From positions 1 to 48,779 of the IMG/VR virus record IMGVR_UViG_3300042389_000320: 48,779 nucleotides of DNA. One strand, written 5' to 3'. Source of the stretch: a virus. Positions 19,226 through 27,342 of the stretch are shown piece after piece; the stretch's first letter is position 1, and every line of letters begins with the position of its first letter. The translations under genes and the position numbers were made by a program. A model generated the notes under the pieces. It was not told the DNA's origin and ran no database searches. It worked only from the letters and a program-made list of their open reading frames with translations.

Positions 19226-20199
19226 GTGAAAATAATACAAATTCAGGTCTTACTGGCAATAACAACATACAGGTTATGGAAACTGAACCAGAATATACTA
19301 GTCATTCGCATTATCATGGTTCATTCGATTACAATACAAATAGTTACGCAAAAAAGGAAAGGTTCATCAATAAGACTTATATTGGAAAGTCTAATATAAG
19401 TGGTTATGGTGTATTTGCAAACGAAGACATAAGTGCAGGTGATGTCATTGAAGAATTTCCAGTCTTATTACTAGACACTACTTGGTCTAATAATAAAGAT
19501 CAAGCACTTCATCGTTATGCTATGACATGGGATTGCAATTGCAATATATGTCAAAAGAATGGTAAGAGCATGGCGGTAATGTTTGGAAATGGTTCAATTT
19601 ACAATCATTCTGAAAAACCAAATGCTTATATTGTACAGGACAATGCATTTAAACTTTATAGATTCTATGCGTTGACGGATATAAAGAAGGATACAGAAAT
19701 TACTTGGTATTATAGTTCTGGTTATGCTAAAACAATACGCAATGAGGCTAATAATCCCAAGGTTCAACCTGAAGGACTTAGTTATGTAGTAAAGTCTATT
19801 CAGAAAGGATATCAAGTAGGACCACATGATTATCCGCAATCAGCGCAAGAGAAAAAGCGAGGATGTGGTTGTAGAAATGGTACTATAAACGAAAAGGGTG
19901 AAAAGATATATGAAATGCCTACGGAAAAATTAATTGAAATGGGCAAGGCAAGAGCAGAAGATTATGATCGCAGAGTAAAGGAAGGCCTTCCGGTCGGAAA
20001 ACTAATAAAGGTTGAACCCACTTCTTCTCTTCCGCAGGATGATAAACCAATAGTGGAGACTATTCCTGTACAATCTGATGAAAATTTTGAAAGTTTTATG
20101 CAAACTACTACACCAGATGTGTTACAATCTGAGGTAACATCCATCGATCCCAATCCTACATTTAGATCTATGGTTGTTCCTGAAAATAAGTTGAATTGA
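19222..20199 (+). CDS. SET-domain protein (putative protein lysine methyltransferase)
   Basis: 325 aa. Residues 53-170 form a SET domain: YIGKSNISGYGVFANEDISA (GxG at 61-63), DVIEEFPVLLLD, SIYNHSEKPNAY (the NHS motif at 128-130) and EITWYYSSGY (159-168), the usual end of the SET pseudoknot. There is an internal Cys cluster (CNCNIC, 105-110) and a later GCGC at 214-217. After these come a helical segment and a disordered tail. SET enzymes transfer methyl from AdoMet to lysine side chains. It overlaps gp47 by four bases and is followed four bases later by gp46, so it is expressed with the nuclease. The target is unknown. Confidence 0.8.
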   Translation: MSENNTNSGLTGNNNIQVMETEPEYTSHSHYHGSFDYNTNSYAKKERFINKTYIGKSNISGYGVFANEDISAGDVIEEFPVLLLDTTWSNNKDQALHRYAMTWDCNCNICQKNGKSMAVMFGNGSIYNHSEKPNAYIVQDNAFKLYRFYALTDIKKDTEITWYYSSGYAKTIRNEANNPKVQPEGLSYVVKSIQKGYQVGPHDYPQSAQEKKRGCGCRNGTINEKGEKIYEMPTEKLIEMGKARAEDYDRRVKEGLPVGKLIKVEPTSSLPQDDKPIVETIPVQSDENFESFMQTTTPDVLQSEVTSIDPNPTFRSMVVPENKLN

Positions 20200-20203
20200 T
20201 ATT

Positions 20204-21919
20204 ATGATAAAATTTTCTAAGGTTAAATTTAAGAACTTTGGTTCTTTTGGTAATACCTTTACGGAATTGAATCTAGACAAAAATAATACCACTCTCATCT
20301 GCGGAAGCAATGGGAGTGGTAAGTCTTTTGCTTTTTTAGATTCTATTACTTTTGCTTTGTTTGGAAAACCATTTCGTAAGATTAATATTCCTCAACTTGC
20401 AAATTCTATTAATTCTAAAAATTGTTTAGTTGAAATTGAATTTGCAAAGGGCAATGAACAATATATTGTTCGTAGAGGATTAAACCCAAAGATATTTGAA
20501 ATTCATAGAAATGGTGAACTTCTAAATCAAGATGCCAAGAGTGTAGATTATCAGTCTGTTCTGGAAGAACAAATTCTTAAAATGAATTACAAAACATTCA
20601 CACAAGTGGTGATTCTTGGTAGTTCATCTTTTGTCCCTTTCATGCAATTAAATGCATCTGATCGCCGAGCAGTTATTGAAAATATTTTGGATATCAATGT
20701 TTTTAGTTCTATGAATATGATTTTGAAGGGAAAACTATCTGCTCTTAAAGAAAATCTTAGAGAGTTAAACAATAGTATAGAGATTCAAAAAGAAAAGATT
20801 AATTCAAAGAATGATCTAATCAATAGTTTAGAAACTAGAAGCAATAAAGATATAGAACATACCAATGAAAAGATTCAAAAGATAGAATCTGAATTGGCTG
20901 ATCTTTTACATGATATCTCTGAATTAGAAAAATCTATAGCAATTACACTGTCTTCTATAGAGGATAAAGATAATGTATTTGATAAGTTAACTGAAATTAA
21001 AACTCTTAAAACCAAGATTGGAGTTAACTTATCTTCGCTTTCTAAAGATATTAGTTTCTTTACAGAAAACGAAACATGTCCTTCTTGTTGTCAATCAATT
21101 ACTTCAGAAGTAAAGGAGAAGGAATTGAAGAAAAGAAATAAGAAGAAAGAAGAATACGAAAAAGCAATTTCTGAATTAGAAAAAACTATTCAGGAATATA
21201 ATGCTCGTGTTGAAGAAATTAATACTTCTTCTTCATTTGTTCAAACCAAGAACATTCAACTTCTTCAAAAGAAAACATCAATTGATAATGGAAAGAAGTT
21301 TCTAAAAACCCTTTCTGAAGATTTAAAAAAGGCAAATATTTCAACTGAAGAAATTATTCTAGAAAAGGGAAAGTTAGAATCCATGAAGGTTTCTTTAGTC
21401 GAAATGGAAACCAAGAAGATTGAAATGAAAGATGAGGAGCACTATTATCAATATGCTTCTGATCTTCTAAAGGACTCTGGAGTAAAGGCAAAGATTATCA
21501 AGTATTATCTTCCCTTTATGAATAAGTACATTAACAAGTTTTTAACTTCTATGGATTTCTTCGTGCAATTTATTTTAGATGAAGATTTTAATGAAACTAT
21601 TAAGAGTCGTCATCGGGATGAAATGAGTTATATGAATTTCAGCGAAGGTGAAAAGATGAGAATTGATTTGGCACTTTTACTTGCTTGGAGAGAAATTGCC
21701 AGGGCAAAGAATAGTGTTAATTGTAATCTTTTGATTCTTGATGAAGTATTTGATTCTTCTCTGGACACTTTAGGTATGGAAGAATTGATGAAACTTTTAA
21801 ATTCTGTAAGTGATAAATCGAACATCTATGTGATTAGTCACAAATCAGATCAACTTGCTGATAAGTTTCAAAATACAATTTCATTCGAAAAGAAAAACAA
21901 TTTTAGTAGAATGCTATGA
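20204..21919 (+). CDS. 46: Recombination endonuclease subunit gp46 (SbcC/Rad50-like)
   Basis: 571 aa (T4 gp46: 560 aa). Walker A is GSNGSGKS at 34-41. A coiled coil follows from about 180 to 450, broken by a zinc hook CPSC at 292-295 (a further Cys at 296). The ABC signature is FSEGEKMRIDLALLLA near 479-494 and Walker B is LLILDEVFD with D513/E514. It forms the ATP-driven clamp of the 46/47 nuclease. The stop overlaps the next ATG. Confidence 0.95.
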   Translation: MIKFSKVKFKNFGSFGNTFTELNLDKNNTTLICGSNGSGKSFAFLDSITFALFGKPFRKINIPQLANSINSKNCLVEIEFAKGNEQYIVRRGLNPKIFEIHRNGELLNQDAKSVDYQSVLEEQILKMNYKTFTQVVILGSSSFVPFMQLNASDRRAVIENILDINVFSSMNMILKGKLSALKENLRELNNSIEIQKEKINSKNDLINSLETRSNKDIEHTNEKIQKIESELADLLHDISELEKSIAITLSSIEDKDNVFDKLTEIKTLKTKIGVNLSSLSKDISFFTENETCPSCCQSITSEVKEKELKKRNKKKEEYEKAISELEKTIQEYNARVEEINTSSSFVQTKNIQLLQKKTSIDNGKKFLKTLSEDLKKANISTEEIILEKGKLESMKVSLVEMETKKIEMKDEEHYYQYASDLLKDSGVKAKIIKYYLPFMNKYINKFLTSMDFFVQFILDEDFNETIKSRHRDEMSYMNFSEGEKMRIDLALLLAWREIARAKNSVNCNLLILDEVFDSSLDTLGMEELMKLLNSVSDKSNIYVISHKSDQLADKFQNTISFEKKNNFSRML

Positions 21920-22647
21920 TTGATGAATTAAATCCCCCTCCTGTAATTATGGAACATGATGGATTTTTAGTAGTCCGTGATGATCTTATTGATGGTGGTT
22001 CAAAAACTAGATTTGTTCAATCGTTAGTGAAGGATTTTGTCGGCGATGAATTGGTTTATGGTTCTTCGCCTGCAACTGGTTATGCTCAGATATCGTTGGC
22101 AAGAGTATGTCAGCATTTCAATAAGAAATGTATATTGTTTATGGCAAAAAGAAAGATGGAGAATCTTCATCCTTACCAGTTGAAAGCAATATCATACGGT
22201 GCTACAATGAACTGGGTAGAGAACGGTATGCTATCTGTAACTCAGAAAAGAGCGCGTGATTATGTTAACTCAGATCCTTTTACTCGTAAATTGTTTCCTA
22301 TTGGGTTTGATTGTCCAGAGGTATTGGACTCCATACGGGATCTGGCTAGACAACTTCCTGTTCAACCGAAAGAAGTCTGGACAGTAGGATCGAGCGGAAC
22401 TCTAACTAGAGGATTACAGGCCGCATGGCCTAATGCTGAATTTAATTGTGTGTCTGTTGGTCATAAAATGGGGGCGAAGGAGTTAGGGAGAGCAAAAATG
22501 TTCAAGTGTGCCATTCCTTTCTTTCAGGCCGTCGCAGCGGCTGATGCTCCTCCCTTTCCTTCCGCCCCCACATATGACGCCAAAGCATGGGCCTTTATGA
22601 AACAATACGCAAAACCGGGTGCTCTGTTTTGGAATGTAGGCGCATGA
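21916..22647 (+). CDS. PLP-dependent enzyme-like protein (ACC deaminase / D-cysteine desulfhydrase fold)
   Basis: 243 aa, fold-type II PLP enzyme pattern in compact form. FLVVRDDLIDGGSKTRFV (17-34) contains the likely cofactor lysine K30, equal to the GGNKxRK motif of ACC deaminase-like proteins. A SSPATGYAQ segment stands where the substrate loop (GAxQSNH) lies, TVGSSGTLTRGL resembles the Gly-rich phosphate loop, and ALFWNVGA ends like the LFxHTGG terminus of that family. Relatives have about 330 aa, so parts of the small domain are reduced. It overlaps gp46 upstream and the methyltransferase downstream (ATGA each). The substrate is unknown. Confidence 0.65.
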   Translation: MIDELNPPPVIMEHDGFLVVRDDLIDGGSKTRFVQSLVKDFVGDELVYGSSPATGYAQISLARVCQHFNKKCILFMAKRKMENLHPYQLKAISYGATMNWVENGMLSVTQKRARDYVNSDPFTRKLFPIGFDCPEVLDSIRDLARQLPVQPKEVWTVGSSGTLTRGLQAAWPNAEFNCVSVGHKMGAKELGRAKMFKCAIPFFQAVAAADAPPFPSAPTYDAKAWAFMKQYAKPGALFWNVGA

Positions 22648-24200
22648 AACCATTTTACGAACGGAACGAATATGTTTTAAATAGTGATATCAATGTCTTT
22701 TATGAAGACATTGTTTCTATGACTGAACCCGAATTTGAAGATTGGGTCAAGAAGATGCGTAAAACTATTCTTGATATATGGGATACCTATGGTTGTCCCC
22801 CGCGTACTGGTAAAAACGAACAAGAAATAATTGATGAGTTTAATAAACTTGTTAGTTATCCGATTCATCAATTTGAATTTGTTGATGAGATAACCGGAAC
22901 AAAAGATGTAATTATCAATAAATCAAGAATTGGATCTGAAGCAGATCAGTTCTTTTCTAATATGTACAAGACCAGAATTAATTATAGCGAAAATGATACT
23001 GGTTACTCAATCTATGATTTATTTGCGGATGATAAGTATCTTCCTAGAATGATCAAGGGTGCAAAGAGACATATTCGTAGAGATTCCTTCTATAATTTTG
23101 CTCTATCTTCAATTAAGAACGATCCAAAATATTCAATCATTGATGTATCTACTGGCGACGAATGGATGGAAGCATTCTTTAGTAGTCCTGAAATATTTCA
23201 GGGTTATGATTTTATTCTAGAAAAGAACAAGAAGAAGAATGGACTGAATACTGGTTATTTTCAACTAGAACAATCTAGAATACTGTCTCTTGACAAAGAT
23301 TTATTTCTTAAGTGGAAATCTAAACTTTCTTATCGTCATTACTCAACCTTTGACATACATAACATCGAGAGTGATGATGTTTTCCATATTAGAGTGTATG
23401 AAAAGGGACAACGAATATTTCCAAAGTGTTTTCCTTCGTTTAGGATTGGTTATATTCAACCTGCGGTGAACTTCCCACCTCTTACTGCAAAGTTTCTTTA
23501 TGAAAAATATACTTCTCATATTACAGGAAATAAGTTACTTACTATTTACGACCCTTCTAGCGGTTGGGGTGGTCGTCTTCTCGGTTGCATGTCTATGTCT
23601 GATCGTGTTCGCATACACTATATCGGAACTGATCCAAATAGCGAAAACTGGTTTTCAGAGAATTCGTCAAAATACCACAACCTAGCAAACTTCTATAATA
23701 CTAGAACATATAGAGGTAACTCTTTCTTTAGCGACACCCATACCTTTGAGTTGTATCAGTATGGTTCTGAGGAAATAGGAAAACACATTTCAAAGGAAGT
23801 AGATCTTGTATTTACTTCTCCTCCCTATTTCAATAGAGAGGCATATTCAAATGATAATACACAGTCATATAAGAAGTTTTCTAATTATGATTCTTGGCGA
23901 GATGGATTTTTAAGACCGACACTAGAAACATGTGTTAAATGGTTGAAGAAAGATCGTTATCTTCTTTGGAATATTGCAGATATTCAAATTGGCGGTAAAT
24001 ATTTGCCACTAGAAAAAGATTCTAGAGATATTTTGGAAAGTTTGGGAATGAAATATGTCGAAACGATGAAGATGGCAATGGAAGGAATGCCGGGACAAAA
24101 TAGACTAGACTCAGACGGCAAACCAAAGTGTAAAAATTATTGCAAAGTTAATAATACATACTTGAAATACGAACCAGTTTTTGTATTCTATAAAGAGTAA
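22644..24200 (+). CDS. DNA amino-methyltransferase (N6-adenine or N4-cytosine type)
   Basis: 518 aa from ATG 22644, which overlaps the previous stop. The catalytic domain is C-terminal: AdoMet motif I YDPSSGWGGRLLG at about 302-314 and motif IV TSPPYF at 391-396, the signature of DNA amino-methylases. The motif order I before IV with a short gap resembles the gamma class. The first 300 residues are unassigned, mostly helical and basic, and may hold target recognition. No restriction enzyme gene is adjacent, so a solitary phage methylase that protects or marks its DNA is likely. The stop overlaps the next ATG (TAATG). Confidence 0.82.
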   Translation: MKPFYERNEYVLNSDINVFYEDIVSMTEPEFEDWVKKMRKTILDIWDTYGCPPRTGKNEQEIIDEFNKLVSYPIHQFEFVDEITGTKDVIINKSRIGSEADQFFSNMYKTRINYSENDTGYSIYDLFADDKYLPRMIKGAKRHIRRDSFYNFALSSIKNDPKYSIIDVSTGDEWMEAFFSSPEIFQGYDFILEKNKKKNGLNTGYFQLEQSRILSLDKDLFLKWKSKLSYRHYSTFDIHNIESDDVFHIRVYEKGQRIFPKCFPSFRIGYIQPAVNFPPLTAKFLYEKYTSHITGNKLLTIYDPSSGWGGRLLGCMSMSDRVRIHYIGTDPNSENWFSENSSKYHNLANFYNTRTYRGNSFFSDTHTFELYQYGSEEIGKHISKEVDLVFTSPPYFNREAYSNDNTQSYKKFSNYDSWRDGFLRPTLETCVKWLKKDRYLLWNIADIQIGGKYLPLEKDSRDILESLGMKYVETMKMAMEGMPGQNRLDSDGKPKCKNYCKVNNTYLKYEPVFVFYKE

Positions 24201-25276
24201 TGGCAAAGAAAAAAACATTTGAAGAACCAACTCCCGCTCCATCAATTGATGCTAAGGAGTACGAGGCAGAGGTTTATAACGCATATAATACCTATCGTGG
24301 TATCAGCACATCCAAGGATCATAAGAAATGGGTGACGGAATATGTTGCCAATCTTAAGAGAGATCCTATGATCTATTCTCACGGTAAAACGAAAGATTAT
24401 ACTCCATTCGGTATCTGGGCAAGAATGCTATATCGTGGCATTTCAATACCAGAAACTGAAAAGAAGATATTTGATGATTTCCTACTTAAGTTAGAAAACA
24501 AATATGCCGATTATCTAAAGAGTAAGAATAAGTCAATAGAAGAACGAACAAAGAGGTTTGCAGATACATTGTGCAAGCATCTTGTAGATATTAATATTTT
24601 CATTGATGAATGTTCTACCCTAATTCAGAAAAAGAAAAAGAAAGATATCAATGTAAAGAAAACTTGTGATAAGTTTGAAATTACTCCTGCTTTTTATACA
24701 GAGGTTATTCATTTTATAGAAGACAAGTTAAATGAGTTGTACCTTGCGAGGGATAAGAAGGATGATCAATTGGTAGAGGGGTATTCGTACTTTACTAAAT
24801 CACAATTGGTTTCTTACATTGAAACACAAGAAGAACTTTTGAATTATTACAATTCAAAGATTCAGGAAAAGCGACAAAATCGTAAGCCAAGAAAGAAAAA
24901 GAATAAGACCCCACAACAAATTGCATCCAAGGTCAAATATCTCCCATCCTTTAATGGTATTAATTCCATGAAACCGGAGCAGATTGTTGGTTGTTCTTCT
25001 GTGGTCGTATTGAATATTAAGACCAAATCACTCACAATCTATAAATCAAAAACAAACGAAACGCTTTCATTCAAGGGAACTACTCTTTTGGGTGTAGATG
25101 AAGAAAAATCAAGTATTAAGAAGATTCGTGGATTCGATAAGTTTATTAAAATTAATAACTTAAATTCTGTAAACTTTAAATATACTGAAACATTATTTTC
25201 TTCTATAAATACTAAAGAGTCCAAACCAAAATCAAGAATTAACGAACATTGTTTATTCCTGAGTAGTCAAAAATGA
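24200..25276 (+). CDS. Basic helical protein, function unknown
   Basis: 358 aa, family not recognised. It is Lys-rich with several runs (IQKKKKKDINVKK, RQNRKPRKKKNKTPQQI), suggesting nucleic-acid binding or disorder. Residues 20-240 are mainly helical with WARMLYRGISIPETEKKIF and a central YSYFTKSQLVSYIETQEELL. Residues 250-330 are beta-rich (CSSVVVLNIKTKSLTIYKS). It lies in an uninterrupted overlap chain from gene 47 to 25587, which suggests work on phage DNA with its neighbours. Confidence 0.6.
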   Translation: MAKKKTFEEPTPAPSIDAKEYEAEVYNAYNTYRGISTSKDHKKWVTEYVANLKRDPMIYSHGKTKDYTPFGIWARMLYRGISIPETEKKIFDDFLLKLENKYADYLKSKNKSIEERTKRFADTLCKHLVDINIFIDECSTLIQKKKKKDINVKKTCDKFEITPAFYTEVIHFIEDKLNELYLARDKKDDQLVEGYSYFTKSQLVSYIETQEELLNYYNSKIQEKRQNRKPRKKKNKTPQQIASKVKYLPSFNGINSMKPEQIVGCSSVVVLNIKTKSLTIYKSKTNETLSFKGTTLLGVDEEKSSIKKIRGFDKFIKINNLNSVNFKYTETLFSSINTKESKPKSRINEHCLFLSSQK

Positions 25277-25587
25277 ACGAAGCAGATAACTTAAATTTTG
25301 TAGGAAACTATAGAAAATACGATCCAAATGGTCGTTTAATTGAATATGCCAAAGGTTCTGTGGTTACTTACAATGGAATAAATTATATTGCCACAAAAAA
25401 TATAATGGGAAGTAATCCATTATTTAAGAATAGTGGATGGGAAAAATTAACATCAACACCAACATTTTATTGTCAAACAGAAGAACCTGAAGTTTCTTCA
25501 GAAGGTGACCGTTGGTTTAATCCGGATGTAGGACTTCTTTATACTAGAGTTTGTGATAATGACGGTCTTCATTGGGTTGCTACTTGA
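25273..25587 (+). CDS. Small carbohydrate-binding-like / virion-type protein
   Basis: 104 aa. Residues 24-60 (IEYAKGSVVTYNGINYIATK to the SGWEKL end) look like a CBM5/12-type carbohydrate-binding module, in which YxxGxVVxYxGxxYxA and a terminal Trp are typical. The second half (SEGDRWFNPDVGLLYTRV, then HWVAT) is the GDxWFNPxxGxLY..W unit found in phage fibre proteins, and a related one ([17 protein letters not shown]) is in the collagen-like protein at 39228. A virion or adhesin-associated role is likely. It overlaps the previous gene although the surrounding genes are for DNA metabolism. Confidence 0.6.
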   Translation: MNEADNLNFVGNYRKYDPNGRLIEYAKGSVVTYNGINYIATKNIMGSNPLFKNSGWEKLTSTPTFYCQTEEPEVSSEGDRWFNPDVGLLYTRVCDNDGLHWVAT

Positions 25588-25618
25588 CTATTTAATTTAT
25601 TTGTGATACGATATAAAC
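25584..25618 (+). promoter_or_regulatory. Sigma70-like promoter of rnh, predicted leaderless
   Basis: TTGACT (25584-25589), a 17-base spacer and TACGAT (25607-25612) with an extended -10 TGTGA before it, as in the uvsY promoter. The expected start is 25619, the A of the rnh ATG. The -35 overlaps the stop codon of the preceding gene. There is no ribosome-binding site. Confidence 0.65.
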
Positions 25619-26464
25619 ATGATTTTGCTAGATAATAATCAGATCATTCTTGCCAGTATTTTTGTTGGTCTTAAGAACGATCCAAATGTAACTGAAGATC
25701 TCATTCGTCATCAGGTATTGAATTCATACAGAATGATTCGTAGGTTGTTTAATGAAGAATATGGGGAACTGGTGATTTGCCAGGATTCTTCTAATTCGTG
25801 GCGTAAGCAATATTTCCCACAATACAAGGCAAATAGATCAAAGAGTCATTCCGAATCCGAATATGATTGGGATGAAATCTATCGTATTCTAAACATTGTG
25901 CGCGATGAAGTTCGTGATAATTTTCCATACAAGAATATGCGTGTAGAAAACTGCGAAGCAGATGATATTATTGCAGTTCTTGTTAAGAATAATTCACACA
26001 GAGAAAAGATTGTCATTGTCTCCAACGATAAGGACTTTCAACAACTTCAAGTCTACCCCAATGTTAAGCAATACAGCACCATGAAAAAGGAGTTTTTAGA
26101 ATGTCGAAATCCAAAGTTCTTTCTTCTAGAACACATTCTTCGTGGTGATTCTTCAGATGGTATCCCCAATATTCTTTCCGATGATGATGTTTTCGTTGAG
26201 GATCAAAAGAGGCAGAATCGTCTAACTGCAAAGCGTATAGAGCAGATGATGAACACTGCTCCTCGGTTTGAGGATCATGCTATTTCTAGAAATTGGGATA
26301 GAAATAGCACTCTTATTGATTTTACATGCATTCCCCAACACATTGAGAATAGAATTATGGAAGAATACGAAAAACCTACAGTTGTATCAGATAGGTCCAA
26401 GGTTCTGCCCTATATGATCAATAATAAACTAAAGAACCTTATTTCAGTAATAGAGGAGTTTTAA
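25619..26464 (+). CDS. rnh: RNase H / 5'-3' exonuclease (FEN-like)
   Basis: 281 aa (T4 RNase H: 305 aa). Acidic motifs of the FEN/T4 RNase H family are visible: LLDNNQIIL at the start, CQDSSNSWRKQYFPQYKANR, the NCEADDIIAVL cluster, IVSNDKDFQQLQ, and a final LRGDSSDGIPNI. In T4 it removes RNA primers from lagging-strand fragments. It begins with its own promoter and is followed by the clamp genes. Confidence 0.92.
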   Translation: MILLDNNQIILASIFVGLKNDPNVTEDLIRHQVLNSYRMIRRLFNEEYGELVICQDSSNSWRKQYFPQYKANRSKSHSESEYDWDEIYRILNIVRDEVRDNFPYKNMRVENCEADDIIAVLVKNNSHREKIVIVSNDKDFQQLQVYPNVKQYSTMKKEFLECRNPKFFLLEHILRGDSSDGIPNILSDDDVFVEDQKRQNRLTAKRIEQMMNTAPRFEDHAISRNWDRNSTLIDFTCIPQHIENRIMEEYEKPTVVSDRSKVLPYMINNKLKNLISVIEEF

Positions 26465-26465
26465 T

Positions 26466-26645
26466 GTGAAACGAGATTATGACCGAGACAGGGATGAAAG
26501 ACCACTTCGTCGCAAAGACCGTGGATCTATTGATAAGGAAAATACTTCCCGTAAGCGAAATGTAAAAAAGGATTTACAAGAATATGTTGACAACATAAAT
26601 TCGGGAGAGTATGATGACGACTTCGATGACGATTTCGAGGAATAA
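26466..26645 (+). CDS. 59-aa charged protein between rnh and gene 45
   Basis: A short frame starting at GTG 26466, with AGAGGAG 8 bases upstream; the ATG at 26464 would stop at once. The N-terminal half is very basic (KRDYDRDRDERPLRRKDRG), the C-terminal half acidic and ends in EYDDDFDDDFEE. The frame stops two bases before the clamp ATG. The acidic/aromatic tail next to the clamp gene recalls clamp-binding co-regulators such as gp33, but no gp33 homology can be claimed. The coding call rests on the good ribosome-binding site, tight packing and biased composition. Confidence 0.6.
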   Translation: MKRDYDRDRDERPLRRKDRGSIDKENTSRKRNVKKDLQEYVDNINSGEYDDDFDDDFEE

Positions 26646-26646
26646 T

Positions 26647-27339
26647 ATGACAACTACAACAACAAAGATTAATTTTTCAAAGGAAACCCTTTCCATTCTC
26701 AAGAACTTCGCAAGTTTGAATTCAAATATTCTTGTGAAGCCCGGTAATGTTATCAAGACAATTACCCCTTCAAAGAATGGAATGGCAGAGGCAAAGGTTA
26801 CAGAGACATTCGATACTGAATTTGGTATCTGGGATCTTAATAAGTTCCTTGGAGTGATTAGTCTTTTTACCAATCCGAACTTTGAATTTATGGAGAAGTA
26901 TGTTCTTATCTCCGGCGGAGGTTCACAGAAGGTAAAGTATTTTTACTCTGAACCAAAGCTACTTACTACCCCCACCAAGAATGTAAACATGCCAGAGACT
27001 GTGGTTAGTGCCACTCTTTCCGGTTCTGACTTTACACAAATTCAGAAGGCGTCCGCGGTTATGCAACTTCCGGATCTTTCTTTTGTGAATAAGGAAGGTT
27101 CTATTGTTGCACGAGTTACTGATCTAAAGGATCCAACCGCCAATAGTTATGAAGTTGGTGTTGGTGATTATGATGGTGATGCAGACTTCAAGTTCAATTT
27201 CCAAATTCAGAACATCAAGTTGCTTGCCGGTGATTATGACATTAATTTTGCAAAGAATACTGTTGCCGAATTTGTAAATGTCAATACGGATCTTAAGTAT
27301 TGGTTTGCAATGGAAACTGGTTCAACGTATACTGAGTGA
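26647..27339 (+). CDS. 45: Sliding clamp gp45
   Basis: 230 aa from ATG 26647 (GAGGA 5 bases upstream), equal in size to T4 gp45 (228 aa). Typical segments are NFSKETLSILKNFASLNSNI, FGIWDLNKFLGVISLF, LPDLSFV and NIKLLAGDYDINF. The trimeric ring holds the polymerase on DNA and is also the activator of gp55-dependent late transcription. In-frame codons upstream (26611) belong to the 59-aa gene and lack a start signal. Confidence 0.94.
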   Translation: MTTTTTKINFSKETLSILKNFASLNSNILVKPGNVIKTITPSKNGMAEAKVTETFDTEFGIWDLNKFLGVISLFTNPNFEFMEKYVLISGGGSQKVKYFYSEPKLLTTPTKNVNMPETVVSATLSGSDFTQIQKASAVMQLPDLSFVNKEGSIVARVTDLKDPTANSYEVGVGDYDGDADFKFNFQIQNIKLLAGDYDINFAKNTVAEFVNVNTDLKYWFAMETGSTYTE

Positions 27340-27342
27340 TAT

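Noticed and set aside
26466-26645. Calling the 59-aa protein gp33
   Set aside because: Only the location near the clamp and an acidic tail suggest it; length and sequence do not match T4 gp33.
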